Shown here one piece after another: positions 8,925 through 17,700 of a DNA stretch of 64,000 bases (positions within the stretch are counted from its first letter, which is position 1; the number at the start of each line of letters is the position of its first letter). Source of the stretch: a virus; the IMG/VR virus record IMGVR_UViG_3300032236_001082, positions 1 to 64,000 of that record; one strand, given 5' to 3'. The position numbers and the translations under genes were made by a program. Under the pieces are notes generated by a model. It searched no databases and had not been told where the DNA came from. It was given only the letters and a program-made list of their open reading frames with translations.

Positions 8925-9671
8925 TTACTCCTGCTCCTTATTAAATAATTGCTTGTACTCTTCAGATTCAAACCCGCCACGATAACCTGGAGGTGGCTGC
9001 TTTTCTCCAGTATGCTTTTTGATATTCCAAAAAAACGGAGAAGTGAATCTATTACCAGATTTTACTGGGCGGACTCCGTGTGTATAAAATCTATCTCCTG
9101 GAAAAAAGTAAGCTGATCTTGGTGTTGGTTTAAATTCAAGTCCATGCTGAGGGAAGTATAGCTCTCCGCCTTCGTAATCATCATTAAAATAAAAAAGGCT
9201 GGCTATGTCATAGTATGGGAAATCATTAGGTCTACCCTGCTCTGCTCCGATATGAAATTCTTTATCAGCATGTGGTTCTTGTCTTGCTCCTACAGGCCAT
9301 TTTACAATTGCTGGTCCTGTTGCTTCTACCTCTACTTCAAAAAACTTTTCTACTTCTATTTTTAATCTATCTATCATTCCATAAATTAATTTAAGTATTG
9401 AAGGGTCTGACTTCATGAGAGAATCATAAGTACAAACACGATCATCCCAGATACTTGCCTGATACAAAACCAATCCATCTTCGTCGTAGCTGTCCTGGGT
9501 TACATCCCAGACTTTGTTATTCAAAGCAAAATTCATAAGCCTTTGCTGCTCTTCTTCTGTTAAAAAGTCTTCTAGCTCAACTATGTTTGCGGACGAGTTG
9601 CCAAAAAATCCAGAAGGAGTTATTGAAGTGGGTCTATTTTGCACCCAACTATTAGAATTTGTTTGATTCAT
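8925..9671 (-). CDS. 2OG-Fe(II) oxygenase, P4H-like
   Basis: 248 residues. H134-x-D136 (EPHADKEF), DDYEGGELYFPQHGLEF, H198 (YTHGVRP) and R208 (SGNRFTSPFF) form the active site. The segment WPVGARQEPHADKE resembles bacterial and viral P4Hs acting on Pro-rich peptides. The N-terminus overlaps the end of the upstream DUF6065-like gene by 20 bases, showing tight coupling inside the cassette. Confidence 0.88.
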   Translation of the reverse strand: MNQTNSNSWVQNRPTSITPSGFFGNSSANIVELEDFLTEEEQQRLMNFALNNKVWDVTQDSYDEDGLVLYQASIWDDRVCTYDSLMKSDPSILKLIYGMIDRLKIEVEKFFEVEVEATGPAIVKWPVGARQEPHADKEFHIGAEQGRPNDFPYYDIASLFYFNDDYEGGELYFPQHGLEFKPTPRSAYFFPGDRFYTHGVRPVKSGNRFTSPFFWNIKKHTGEKQPPPGYRGGFESEEYKQLFNKEQE

Positions 9672-10362
9672 TTTGTTTTCTTTCTATTGTAAAAGACAGG
9701 CTATCTGCTTCATGTTTGCCTATTTTATTGCCTAAATGATCTAAAGCATTTTTATACCAATGCGTCAATCTTTTATTAATTCTACCATACTCAAACATAG
9801 CATCAATATAATTAGAATCGTGGACTCTATCTATACTCTCATCTGACAGTATTATTTTAGCATTATTTAAATTAGAAACGGATATTGGCAAAACAGAAGC
9901 AATTGGGGTGCCTGCTGGGATTTTAATTATTTTGCCTGGGCTAGTTACTCTCCAAACAACATGAAGGTTGCCAGTATAAAATGATGAAGACAATATAGTT
10001 GTAAAGCATTGGGCACCATCTATAAATTGATTGGGTACTGGCATTACTAAAAGACTAGAGTCTGGGCTTGTTTTAAATACTAAATTAGTAACAAATCCAA
10101 TCACTCCACCGCCTCGACCAAAAAAACAATAATCTTTTCCCTCAAGTACCTCAATATCTCCATCTTCTCCTTGTGCAGAACTACCGTTCCAAACAAATGA
10201 AATGTCTTGATCAAAAGATATTCCATAACCAAGTTTATTAGTTAAAGTTACTGGCGGGCAATGATAGCCATCTTTATTTTGGTTCATCCAATCACGACTA
10301 ACTTCTAAAGGAAAGATATTAGTTTTTAATCCATTAATTTCATAAACATTTACAGTATTCAT
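9652..10362 (-). CDS. DUF6065-like protein, paralogue A
   Basis: 236 residues, probably all-beta. It shares with the next gene the blocks LTNKLGYGISFDQDISFVW, MPVPNQFIDG, SSFYTGNLHVVW and the C-terminal YKNALDHLGNKIGKH. I tentatively assign it to DUF6065, a family of unknown function; the name is from memory. Its place between P4H genes suggests a job on the same substrate, for example binding the modified protein or acting as a non-metal beta-sandwich enzyme. No catalytic residues can be named. Confidence 0.7.
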   Translation of the reverse strand: MNTVNVYEINGLKTNIFPLEVSRDWMNQNKDGYHCPPVTLTNKLGYGISFDQDISFVWNGSSAQGEDGDIEVLEGKDYCFFGRGGGVIGFVTNLVFKTSPDSSLLVMPVPNQFIDGAQCFTTILSSSFYTGNLHVVWRVTSPGKIIKIPAGTPIASVLPISVSNLNNAKIILSDESIDRVHDSNYIDAMFEYGRINKRLTHWYKNALDHLGNKIGKHEADSLSFTIERKQNESNKF

Positions 10363-11051
10363 TTAACATCCAAGTCAAACTTTTTAACCTGATGGTAACC
10401 TAATTTTTGACCTAAATGATTTGTTGCATTGCGATACCAATCAGTCCATTTTCCTTGATTATTGATTTCAGCTCCAATAGCTGAGTAGTCTGAATTATCA
10501 GCATCTGGCATTTTTGCGTTAGAGATATCATCAAATAATATTTCTGAATTGTTTATTTCTGACAAATTTAAAGGAACAATTGCGATTACTGGGGTATTAG
10601 CCTTGATAGTAATTTCAACATTTGGTCGTGTTATTTGCCAAGCCACTGGTAGCTCTTTACTATAAAAAGAAGTTGTCATTAAAATAGAAAATGGAGATAC
10701 TCCATCTCTTGGGTAATTAGGTACTGGCATTTGAAACAAAGTTGTATCTTCATTTGTTCTAAACATTATTCCAGTATTAAAACTAATGGTTGCATTTGCT
10801 CTACCAGGAGATGCGTATTTATGTCCAGATAAAACTTTTACATGGCCTGGGTTGGCATCTGAAATCCCGTCCCAAATAAAAGTAATATCTTCTGGGAAAG
10901 AAATTCCCCAACCCATCTGATTAGTTAGGCTTACTGGAAAACAATGGTAGGCATGGGCATTTTGAGTATTATCCATCCATTCTCTTTTTACAGAAAGTGG
11001 TGACAAATTAGCACAAATCTCGCTAACCTTATATGCCTTAACCAAACTCAT
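10359..11051 (-). CDS. DUF6065-like protein, paralogue B
   Basis: 230 residues and clearly related to paralogue A: LTNQMGWGISFPEDITFIW, MPVPNYPRDG, TSFYSKELPVAWQ and YRNATNHLGQKLGYH align end to end. The start of paralogue A overlaps the stop of this gene by four bases. The pair looks like a tandem duplication that has diverged well beyond recent copying, so both are probably under selection. Function unknown. Confidence 0.7.
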   Translation of the reverse strand: MSLVKAYKVSEICANLSPLSVKREWMDNTQNAHAYHCFPVSLTNQMGWGISFPEDITFIWDGISDANPGHVKVLSGHKYASPGRANATISFNTGIMFRTNEDTTLFQMPVPNYPRDGVSPFSILMTTSFYSKELPVAWQITRPNVEITIKANTPVIAIVPLNLSEINNSEILFDDISNAKMPDADNSDYSAIGAEINNQGKWTDWYRNATNHLGQKLGYHQVKKFDLDVK

Positions 11052-11732
11052 CTACTTACCTTGCTCAACCCATCTTTGTCTCATCTGCATGAATTCATCA
11101 TTATGAGCATGGTCATTATAATCAAGCATTGTTACAATAGAATACTTTTGACCACTTTGGACTGGCTCAGCTACGTGAGAAAATAAATATGTTGAAGGGA
11201 ATATATAAAGATCTCCCGCTTGTGGTTTTATCTTTAGATCAAGCTTAGGGAAAGTTAGTTCCCCGCCTTCATAATCATCATTTGGATAACCAACTAAAGA
11301 AACAGTTGCACTGTAAGAAAATCCGTGGTCAGCATGCTCTTTAAAATGTTGGCCTGGGCCATACTTGATGCAATTCATGACTTCCCAATAATCCATTTTT
11401 ACAGAATACCTATTGCAGTAGTCTAAAGCTGGACCAGATTGAATATACTTTAAGTCTCTCCATAGATTAAGAACTTCTACCTGAGTATTATTAACTGGGT
11501 TTAAAACTTCATTAATTTTAATATCTTTGCAGTCTCTATAGCCTTGATTTACTGTTGAGTATCCAACAGAAGCTTCTTGCCAAAAATATCTAGCGTCATG
11601 CTCTTGTTGAGCTAATCTGCCAATGTTTTCTAGTCTATTTAAGATGTTTAATTCTTTCTTAAATACATTTCGATATACCCAAATCCCATGAAACAAATGT
11701 TCTTGAGATGTCCAAGTAGGTTGATTATTCAT
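11052..11732 (-). CDS. 2OG-Fe(II) oxygenase, P4H-like with Lys 2OG anchor
   Basis: 226 residues. H133-x-D135 (KEHADHGFSY), DDYEGGELTFPKLDLKIKP, H186 (FSHVAEP) and K196 (SGQKYSIVTM). The Lys at the 2OG-binding position is as in animal collagen P4H. It abuts the DUF6065-like pair and lies just downstream of the glycosyltransferase in transcription order. Confidence 0.88.
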   Translation of the reverse strand: MNNQPTWTSQEHLFHGIWVYRNVFKKELNILNRLENIGRLAQQEHDARYFWQEASVGYSTVNQGYRDCKDIKINEVLNPVNNTQVEVLNLWRDLKYIQSGPALDYCNRYSVKMDYWEVMNCIKYGPGQHFKEHADHGFSYSATVSLVGYPNDDYEGGELTFPKLDLKIKPQAGDLYIFPSTYLFSHVAEPVQSGQKYSIVTMLDYNDHAHNDEFMQMRQRWVEQGK

Positions 11733-11782
11733 TTTCTCTTTCCTATCTATTATTTACAAATTATATCAATTAAAAATTTAAT

Positions 11783-12790
11783 TTAAAAGGTTACAATTCT
11801 TGGAGGTTCAAATCTAATATCATAAGCGTGTCTATAACCAATCTCTGCATCCATCTTGTCAAAGTTAGGCATATATTCACACCATTTTTTATTAAGACCA
11901 CTAAAATCACAATAAGCCAAAACTTTTTCAAGAGGAATTCCGCCACGGCCAGATAACAAATCATTTAATTTTAACATTGTTTCATCAGACTGTTTCCAAA
12001 AAGCTTCTTTATGCTGATCTGTCCATGGTCTTCTTGTTGCAGACAACATTTCAAAATTATTTTCTGGGTATTCTTTTCTTGTATCGTGTAAATACAAAAT
12101 TTTAGGTGTTGCAAACATTCTCCAACCAGAACACCAAGTCTTTACAGTAATATAAATTTCTTCAGCTTGATAGTTGATATCATCTTCAAAAGGCAACTCA
12201 TCAAAATAAGCTCTTTCACCAAAAACATAACTAGCTTGAAAATAAACAGCTTCATGAACATCTCCATCATTAGGGACTGGGACAATATCTGGCCAACCAT
12301 GTCCTGGGATATATCTATCTGCATCCAACTTTTGATGGTAAAGACTCATGGTTCTTCCAGTAGAAACATCTTCCACCTTTAAAGATCCATCTTGGTTAAA
12401 TTCAAACTCTGGTCCACAAAAAGCTAATATAGCTTTCCCGTCAGAAGTTTTAGCTTTTGCTTTGTCTAACTCTATAAAAGATTCAGCATCCCAATTTTTT
12501 GTAAACAAATTGTGTCCACAAGTTACAAGAACATGGTCATATTCAAAATCATTTTCCATAGTCCTTGCTCTTGACCACAAAACTCCTCTAAATTCGGACA
12601 AATCGTACTTCTTGTAAAGTAATTGATTTTCTGGAATAAAGCTTAAATCAGCATGAAGATCATCAGAATATTGTTCTGAGACTATAGAGAAAAATAGATT
12701 CTCTGGATTCTTAGCATTTTCATAACAGCTTCTTACAGATTCAGCAAGCTTTTTTTCTCTATACGCAACCATAGAAACTAATATTTTCAT
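11783..12790 (-). CDS. Glycosyltransferase of the Skp1-HyPro GlcNAc-transferase type (PF11397-like)
   Basis: 335 residues. The start ILVSMVAYREKKLAESV with NAKNPENLFFSIVSEQ matches the beginning of the GlcNAc (PF11397) family, whose founding member adds GlcNAc to hydroxyproline of Skp1 in Dictyostelium after a P4H has acted. Later blocks also fit: GVLWSRARTM, GHNLFTKNWD, FQASYVFGERAYFDELPF and YQAEEIYITVKTWCSGW. The family's usual Asp-Ser-His metal motif reads Cys-Gly-His here (VTCGHNLF), an odd change. It lies between two P4H genes, immediately beside the PPG-repeat fibre operon. Predicted to glycosylate hydroxylated peptide; donor sugar unknown. Confidence 0.8.
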   Translation of the reverse strand: MKILVSMVAYREKKLAESVRSCYENAKNPENLFFSIVSEQYSDDLHADLSFIPENQLLYKKYDLSEFRGVLWSRARTMENDFEYDHVLVTCGHNLFTKNWDAESFIELDKAKAKTSDGKAILAFCGPEFEFNQDGSLKVEDVSTGRTMSLYHQKLDADRYIPGHGWPDIVPVPNDGDVHEAVYFQASYVFGERAYFDELPFEDDINYQAEEIYITVKTWCSGWRMFATPKILYLHDTRKEYPENNFEMLSATRRPWTDQHKEAFWKQSDETMLKLNDLLSGRGGIPLEKVLAYCDFSGLNKKWCEYMPNFDKMDAEIGYRHAYDIRFEPPRIVTF

Positions 12791-12791
12791 T

Positions 12792-13514
12792 TTATTTATT
12801 TAACCTTTTCATAATAACAGCTTCGGTATCATACGAGCTGTGACAGTCACACATTTGATCTTTTGGGACTTCTGGTTTAGATATTGTACCAGTTTTTAAA
12901 TAATAACGAACATCCCCGTCTAAAGCATATTTCTTAAAATTATCTTCTATTTCTTTTTCATTTTTAGATTGAGCAAACCAATGGTCTGGGGTAACAAAAT
13001 GCAAGAATAATAAAGTAATATAAGAATCTTCATCATCTACAGGATATTCTGGTCTACCATGTACTTGCTGTTGACCATAAAATACTATAGCTGAATTTTC
13101 TTCTTCAGTATAAGTTTGACCATCAACAATCAATCCCCACTCTAAATTATTTTTTTCTATACAAACATCTATAGTTATTTGACAGGCATATTGATCCATA
13201 TGGGGCCACAAATTTGGAACTACCCCGTCTTTTTTTTGATATCTTGAAATAAAGTAATAAGCTTTTTGGATATCATCCCTGCCTACTATTTGTTTTGCTT
13301 TATTTAAAATAACTTGTTCCGTATCTGCATCAAACTCTATACCAGATTCCCATCTTCCTAAAGTAGTATGATATTTATGATTTTGATCTACACCTAATCC
13401 AATGGACAATACTTTATTTTTAATTAAACTAAATGTACCAAGATCAAACAAGCCATCAATTTTTGATGGCCTGTTTGGTTCTGACAATTTAAATCTTATT
13501 GGATCTAAATTCAT
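12792..13514 (-). CDS. Divergent 2OG-Fe(II) oxygenase paired with PPG-repeat fibre
   Basis: 240 residues. H105-M-D107 (NLWPHMDQYACQITIDV) and H152 (QQVHGRPEYP) are the likely iron ligands; the EGGEL strand is absent, so this is a more distant member, closer to short cyanophage-type 2OG oxygenases. The 2OG anchor is less certain (R154 or the YITLLFLHF strand). Its ATG overlaps the stop codon of the PPG-repeat fibre gene by one base, the strongest genetic link between an oxygenase and a possible substrate in the window. Confidence 0.8.
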   Translation of the reverse strand: MNLDPIRFKLSEPNRPSKIDGLFDLGTFSLIKNKVLSIGLGVDQNHKYHTTLGRWESGIEFDADTEQVILNKAKQIVGRDDIQKAYYFISRYQKKDGVVPNLWPHMDQYACQITIDVCIEKNNLEWGLIVDGQTYTEEENSAIVFYGQQQVHGRPEYPVDDEDSYITLLFLHFVTPDHWFAQSKNEKEIEDNFKKYALDGDVRYYLKTGTISKPEVPKDQMCDCHSSYDTEAVIMKRLNK

Positions 13515-14680
13515 TAATCTTGATTCTTGTCTGTAAGTTCCTCTTCAACAGCTTTTTTAATTGTTGCGCTGCCTGGTACTGGGAACACTTTGAACCCTGG
13601 TGGCGAGAAGAAGCCTGGAGGGCTGAAGAACCCTGGAGGGCTGAAGAACCCTGGAGGGCTGAAGAACCCTGGTGGCGAGAAGAAGCCTGGAGGGCTGAAG
13701 AACCCTGGAGGGCTGAAGAACCCTGGAGGGGCAAAGAACCCTGGTGGCGAGAAGAAGCCTGGAGGGCTGAAGAACCCTGGTGGGGCAAAGAAGCTTGGTG
13801 GTTGAGATGTAGCAGTGTTAGATGCTGCAGAGTAGTTACCAGTTCCATTTTGGTTAACTGCTGATATTTGATAAGTATTTGAGTTACCAGCAGTTTCTGC
13901 AAATGTGTAAGGGCTTGATGTTACTCCAGGAACTACTGTTCCTAAATTATCTTTGATATTATATGAAGTAATTGCATATCCACCATTTGCTGGAGCCGAG
14001 AATGTAACAATTTCTGAGTTTGTTCCATTAGAAGCAGTTGGTGCTGATGGTGTGTCTGGAACTGTTGTAGCGGTAATTGAATTAGATGCAGTTGAAGCTG
14101 CAGAGGTTCCATTTGCATTTGTAGCTGTCATTGTAAATGTATAGCTGGTTGCAGAGGCTAATCCAGTAACTGTGATTGGAGATGATGTTCCTGTTCCAGT
14201 TTGAGAACCGCTTGAAGTTACTGTATAACCAGTAATTGCAGATCCACCTGTTGCTCCCGCTGTAAACGGTACAGTAGCTGCTCCGTTATTAAAGGCACGG
14301 TTTAAACCAACATCGGATACTGAACCTACTACTGGGGCTTGTGGGACTGTAGTTGCTGTAATTGACCCTGATGTTGTTGATGGTCCTGAACCATATGAAT
14401 TTGAGGGGACAACTGTAAATGTATAAGAAGTTGCAGAAGCTAAACCAGTAAACTGGTAAGATGTTGATGATGTTGTTTGTGTTGTAGTTGCTGGTGTAGA
14501 AGTTATTGTATATAGTGTTGCTGCTATAGAGTTGCTTGGCAATGACCAAGATAAATTAGCTGCTCCGTTATTATAAGCTCTTCCTGTTCCTACGTCTGAT
14601 GCCGTTAATCCTGTTACTGCCAACGGCGCAACATGTTGATCTTGACCATCTGCTGAAAATCTACCTGCTTGTTTTGACAT
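13514..14680 (-). CDS. Tail protein: three fibronectin-III modules plus PPGFFS repeats
   Basis: 388 residues. Residues about 20-290 hold three FN3-like modules, each with the LASATSYTF signature (two clear, one degenerate) joined by SITATTVP linkers. Residues 294-364 are twelve 6-residue units, PPGFFS with A or S at the sixth position, the first being PPSFFA and the last PPGFK. The tail KKAVEEELTDKNQD is charged. Every unit holds Pro-Pro-Gly, the sequence in which collagen prolyl-4-hydroxylase modifies the second Pro. FN3 modules are common on phage tail surfaces and bind carbohydrates. It heads the oxygenase cassette and follows the fibre genes. Confidence 0.85.
   Translation of the reverse strand: MSKQAGRFSADGQDQHVAPLAVTGLTASDVGTGRAYNNGAANLSWSLPSNSIAATLYTITSTPATTTQTTSSTSYQFTGLASATSYTFTVVPSNSYGSGPSTTSGSITATTVPQAPVVGSVSDVGLNRAFNNGAATVPFTAGATGGSAITGYTVTSSGSQTGTGTSSPITVTGLASATSYTFTMTATNANGTSAASTASNSITATTVPDTPSAPTASNGTNSEIVTFSAPANGGYAITSYNIKDNLGTVVPGVTSSPYTFAETAGNSNTYQISAVNQNGTGNYSAASNTATSQPPSFFAPPGFFSPPGFFSPPGFFAPPGFFSPPGFFSPPGFFSPPGFFSPPGFFSPPGFFSPPGFFSPPGFKVFPVPGSATIKKAVEEELTDKNQD
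13589..13801 (-). repeat. Tandem 18-bp repeat encoding PPGFF(S/A), 12 units
   Basis: About twelve contiguous 18-bp units, read on the plus strand as variants of CCTGGAGGGCTGAAGAAC. The third, wobble and serine/alanine positions vary in blocks (GGTGGCGAGAAGAAG and GGAGGGGCAAAGAAC variants recur), showing unit-level duplication. The tract is much more GC-rich than its surroundings. Such arrays change length by slippage or recombination. Confidence 0.95.
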
Positions 14681-14716
14681 GTTATTGTCCCCTTTTCTAT
14701 TTTAAATTATACCAGA

Positions 14717-17700
14717 TTATGCTGACAAATCACCGAAGAGTAGCCATGTGTTGGCTGCTGTCTTCATAATTGTTGCAACAGAACCTGTAGTTCTAAGCTT
14801 TAATCCTGGTGTTGACAAAATTGTTACACCAGCACCTGCTGCAAATGCTGCTCCAGTTCCTGAAGACTGATAGAAGTCAACGGATGTTCCAATTGGAGCT
14901 GTATTTGTTCCGTCTGGAGCGATTGTAAGAGTGTAAGCTCCTGCAATTGGCACCATCTGATCACGATATTGTGATGGGTAGTAAGTTCCATTTGAAGCAG
15001 CAACTGCTGTTGCAATTGTTGTAATTGATGGAACTGCTGCAACTGTCTGGATTGAACCATCTGAGAAGGTTATACCAGCAGAAGGAAGAGTAATTACTGG
15101 TGCGGTCAAAGTCTTATTTGTAAGAGTCTGTGAACCAGTTAATGTAGCTACTGTTGAATCTATAGCAATTGTAACTGCACCTGAACCATCAAATGATGAT
15201 CCTGAAAGTCCCGTTCCAATTGTAAGAGCATTTGTAGTAGATGCTTTTACAGTAATTGCTGCAGAACCATCGAATGCTACACCGTTAATATTACGAGCTG
15301 TGGCAAGCTTGGTTGCTGTGTCAGCATTACCAACTACTGCACCAGTGTGTGTTCCTGCTGTGTTGCCAGTCAAAGGACCAGTAAATGTTCCTGTAATTGT
15401 TTTATTTGTTAATGTTTGAGCTGTATTTAAGTCTACTGTTGTAGCAGTATCAATTGATAGCGTTGTTCCATTCTTTGACAAACCTGTACCAGCAAGTATT
15501 GCTTGAGCTGCGTTAAACTGAACATAGTTAATGTTATCTGTTCCAATTGCAACCGTTCCTGTGTTTGAAAGAATAAATCCTGTGCTGCCATAAAGAGTAC
15601 CAGAAGTAACAAAGTTAAAGTCTCCTCCAGCCATCTCTCCATTTGGATTGTTATCATCATCTGTTGCACGAGTTAATACCCAAGGAGCAGAAGATGAACC
15701 AACTGTTGTAAGTGTGTAAATACCATTTTGTTTTGCATCTGTCTGAGCTCTTACAAGAATTCTATCGCCTACTGAGAATCCTGAAATACCGTCTACAGTG
15801 CTAAATGCACGGTTTGTATCGGCTGTAAGGGTAGCTCCATATCCTGCTGTTCCATTTGAATATGTTGTAGAAAGATTTGCAGTTGTTGCAACTTTAGTTG
15901 CTGCGTGGAAGTTAATTCCTGAAGCTACGCCATCTACATAAAGCTTTGTTGCTGCATGTAGATCTGAAGTTGGAGCTCCAGCAAGAGTAAGTGTTCCTGT
16001 CATTGTTCCGCCAGCTAAAGATAACTTAGCATCAAGTGCTGTTTGAGTAGCTGTTGAGACTGGCTTGTTAGCATCAGATGTGTTATCTACGTTACCAAGA
16101 CCAACCATTGACTTTGTAATACCAGAAACTGTTCCAGTAAATGTTGGTGAAGCTAAAGGAGCTTTGGCAGCTAATGCTGTGTCAAGTCCTGAAATCTTAG
16201 ATGTTGCTATTGCAGCTGATGAAGAAATATCAGCGTTAACAATTGTTCCATCTGCAATCATTGTAGAAGTAACTGTTCCAGTATCTGTTGTTTTTACAAC
16301 GTTTGCTGTTGCAGTTGAAATTGCTGAGTTACGGTTGGTAACTTCTGTTGCAATCGCAGAATCTGTATAGGCTTCAGATGTGGAAATCGCTGCTGCTTTA
16401 GCAGTATCTGTATATCCTTCTGCAGTTGTTAATGATGTTGCAATTGCTGCATTTCTATTTGTAACTTCTGTTGAAATTTTACCATCAGTATAGGTTTCTG
16501 AGGTAGTGATTGCATTTGTAACGGCTGTTGCACGGTTAGTAGCTTCTGTGCTTACTGCGTTGTCTGCATATGTTTTTGTGGCAAGTGCTGATGTATCAGA
16601 AATGCCGTGAACATTTGTTGTTGCAGCAATATGATTTGAAGAAGTTGTTAATTGTGGTTGAATGCTTGCTGTTACTCCATGTACATAACCTAATTCTGTA
16701 GAAGTAGTTGTACCAATACTTGTTGTAGCTGGTAGTACCACAGTTCCGCTAAATGTTGGGCTATCTAGATTAGCTTTGAGTCCAAGAGCAGTATTTAATC
16801 CTGTTACTTGATCTTCTGTAATGCTAATAATTCTGTCTCCAGAAATACTTGCTACAGCAATTTTACTTCCGTCAACATCTGCAATCTGAAGATTGTGGAT
16901 GGTTCCGCTTGTAATCTTGGTACCGTCAACAGTTCCGTTTTTAAGAACTATACCGTCCAAAGAGCTTTCGCTTGCTGTTATTGTTCCCGTAAATGTAGGA
17001 GCAGATTTTGTTGCATATATTCCTGCTGCATTTGAAGCTGCAAGGCTAATTGCAGATGCTTTAGCTGAATCTGTGTAGGTATTTGCAGATGTAAGTGTTG
17101 TTTGATCATTTGTATCTACATAAGCTTTTGTAGCAGCATCTGTATTAAGTGTTGGGGTAGCTAAATCTTTTACTTTGTGTCCGCCCATTGCTAGGTCACC
17201 AGACATTGTATCTCCAGCCTTTGCAACTTTACCAGATACGGTAGTTGCAAGAGCGGAAGCAGTGCTTTCATCAGTAGCAAAGTGATCTGCTATCTCCCTA
17301 AGAGTATCAAGTGCAGCTGGGGCACCGTTAATAAGGTTAGAAATCGCTGTATCAGTGTAGCCTTCAGCTGTTGAAATAGCTTCTATCTTTTTAGTATCAG
17401 CATATGATTCTGATGTTGTAATAGCTTGAGATTTGGCTGTTGCAATTTCAGTTGTAATAGTTGCGTGAAGAGCAGTATCTGCTGTTGTAGCAAAATCTTC
17501 TGCTTGGCTTAAGGTATCAACGCTTTTTGAAGAAATTGCAGTATTTCTATTTGTAACTTCAGTTGATATAGCTGCATCTGTATAGTTTTCTGCAGTTGTA
17601 ATTGCATCTGATATATCTGTAGATGTTTGTGAAGCTAATCCAGATAAATCTGCAGCATCTGCTGCTGTATATCCAAGGGCATGGTTAACATCATAAGCAG

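Noticed and set aside
13589-13801. CRISPR-like array from regular short repeats
   Set aside because: Units are contiguous 18-bp repeats without spacers and encode the PPGFFS protein tract in frame.
13489-13902. Open frames on both strands through the 18-bp repeat
   Set aside because: Artefacts of the repeat; the PPGFFS frame continues into three FN3 modules and has the proper operon overlaps.
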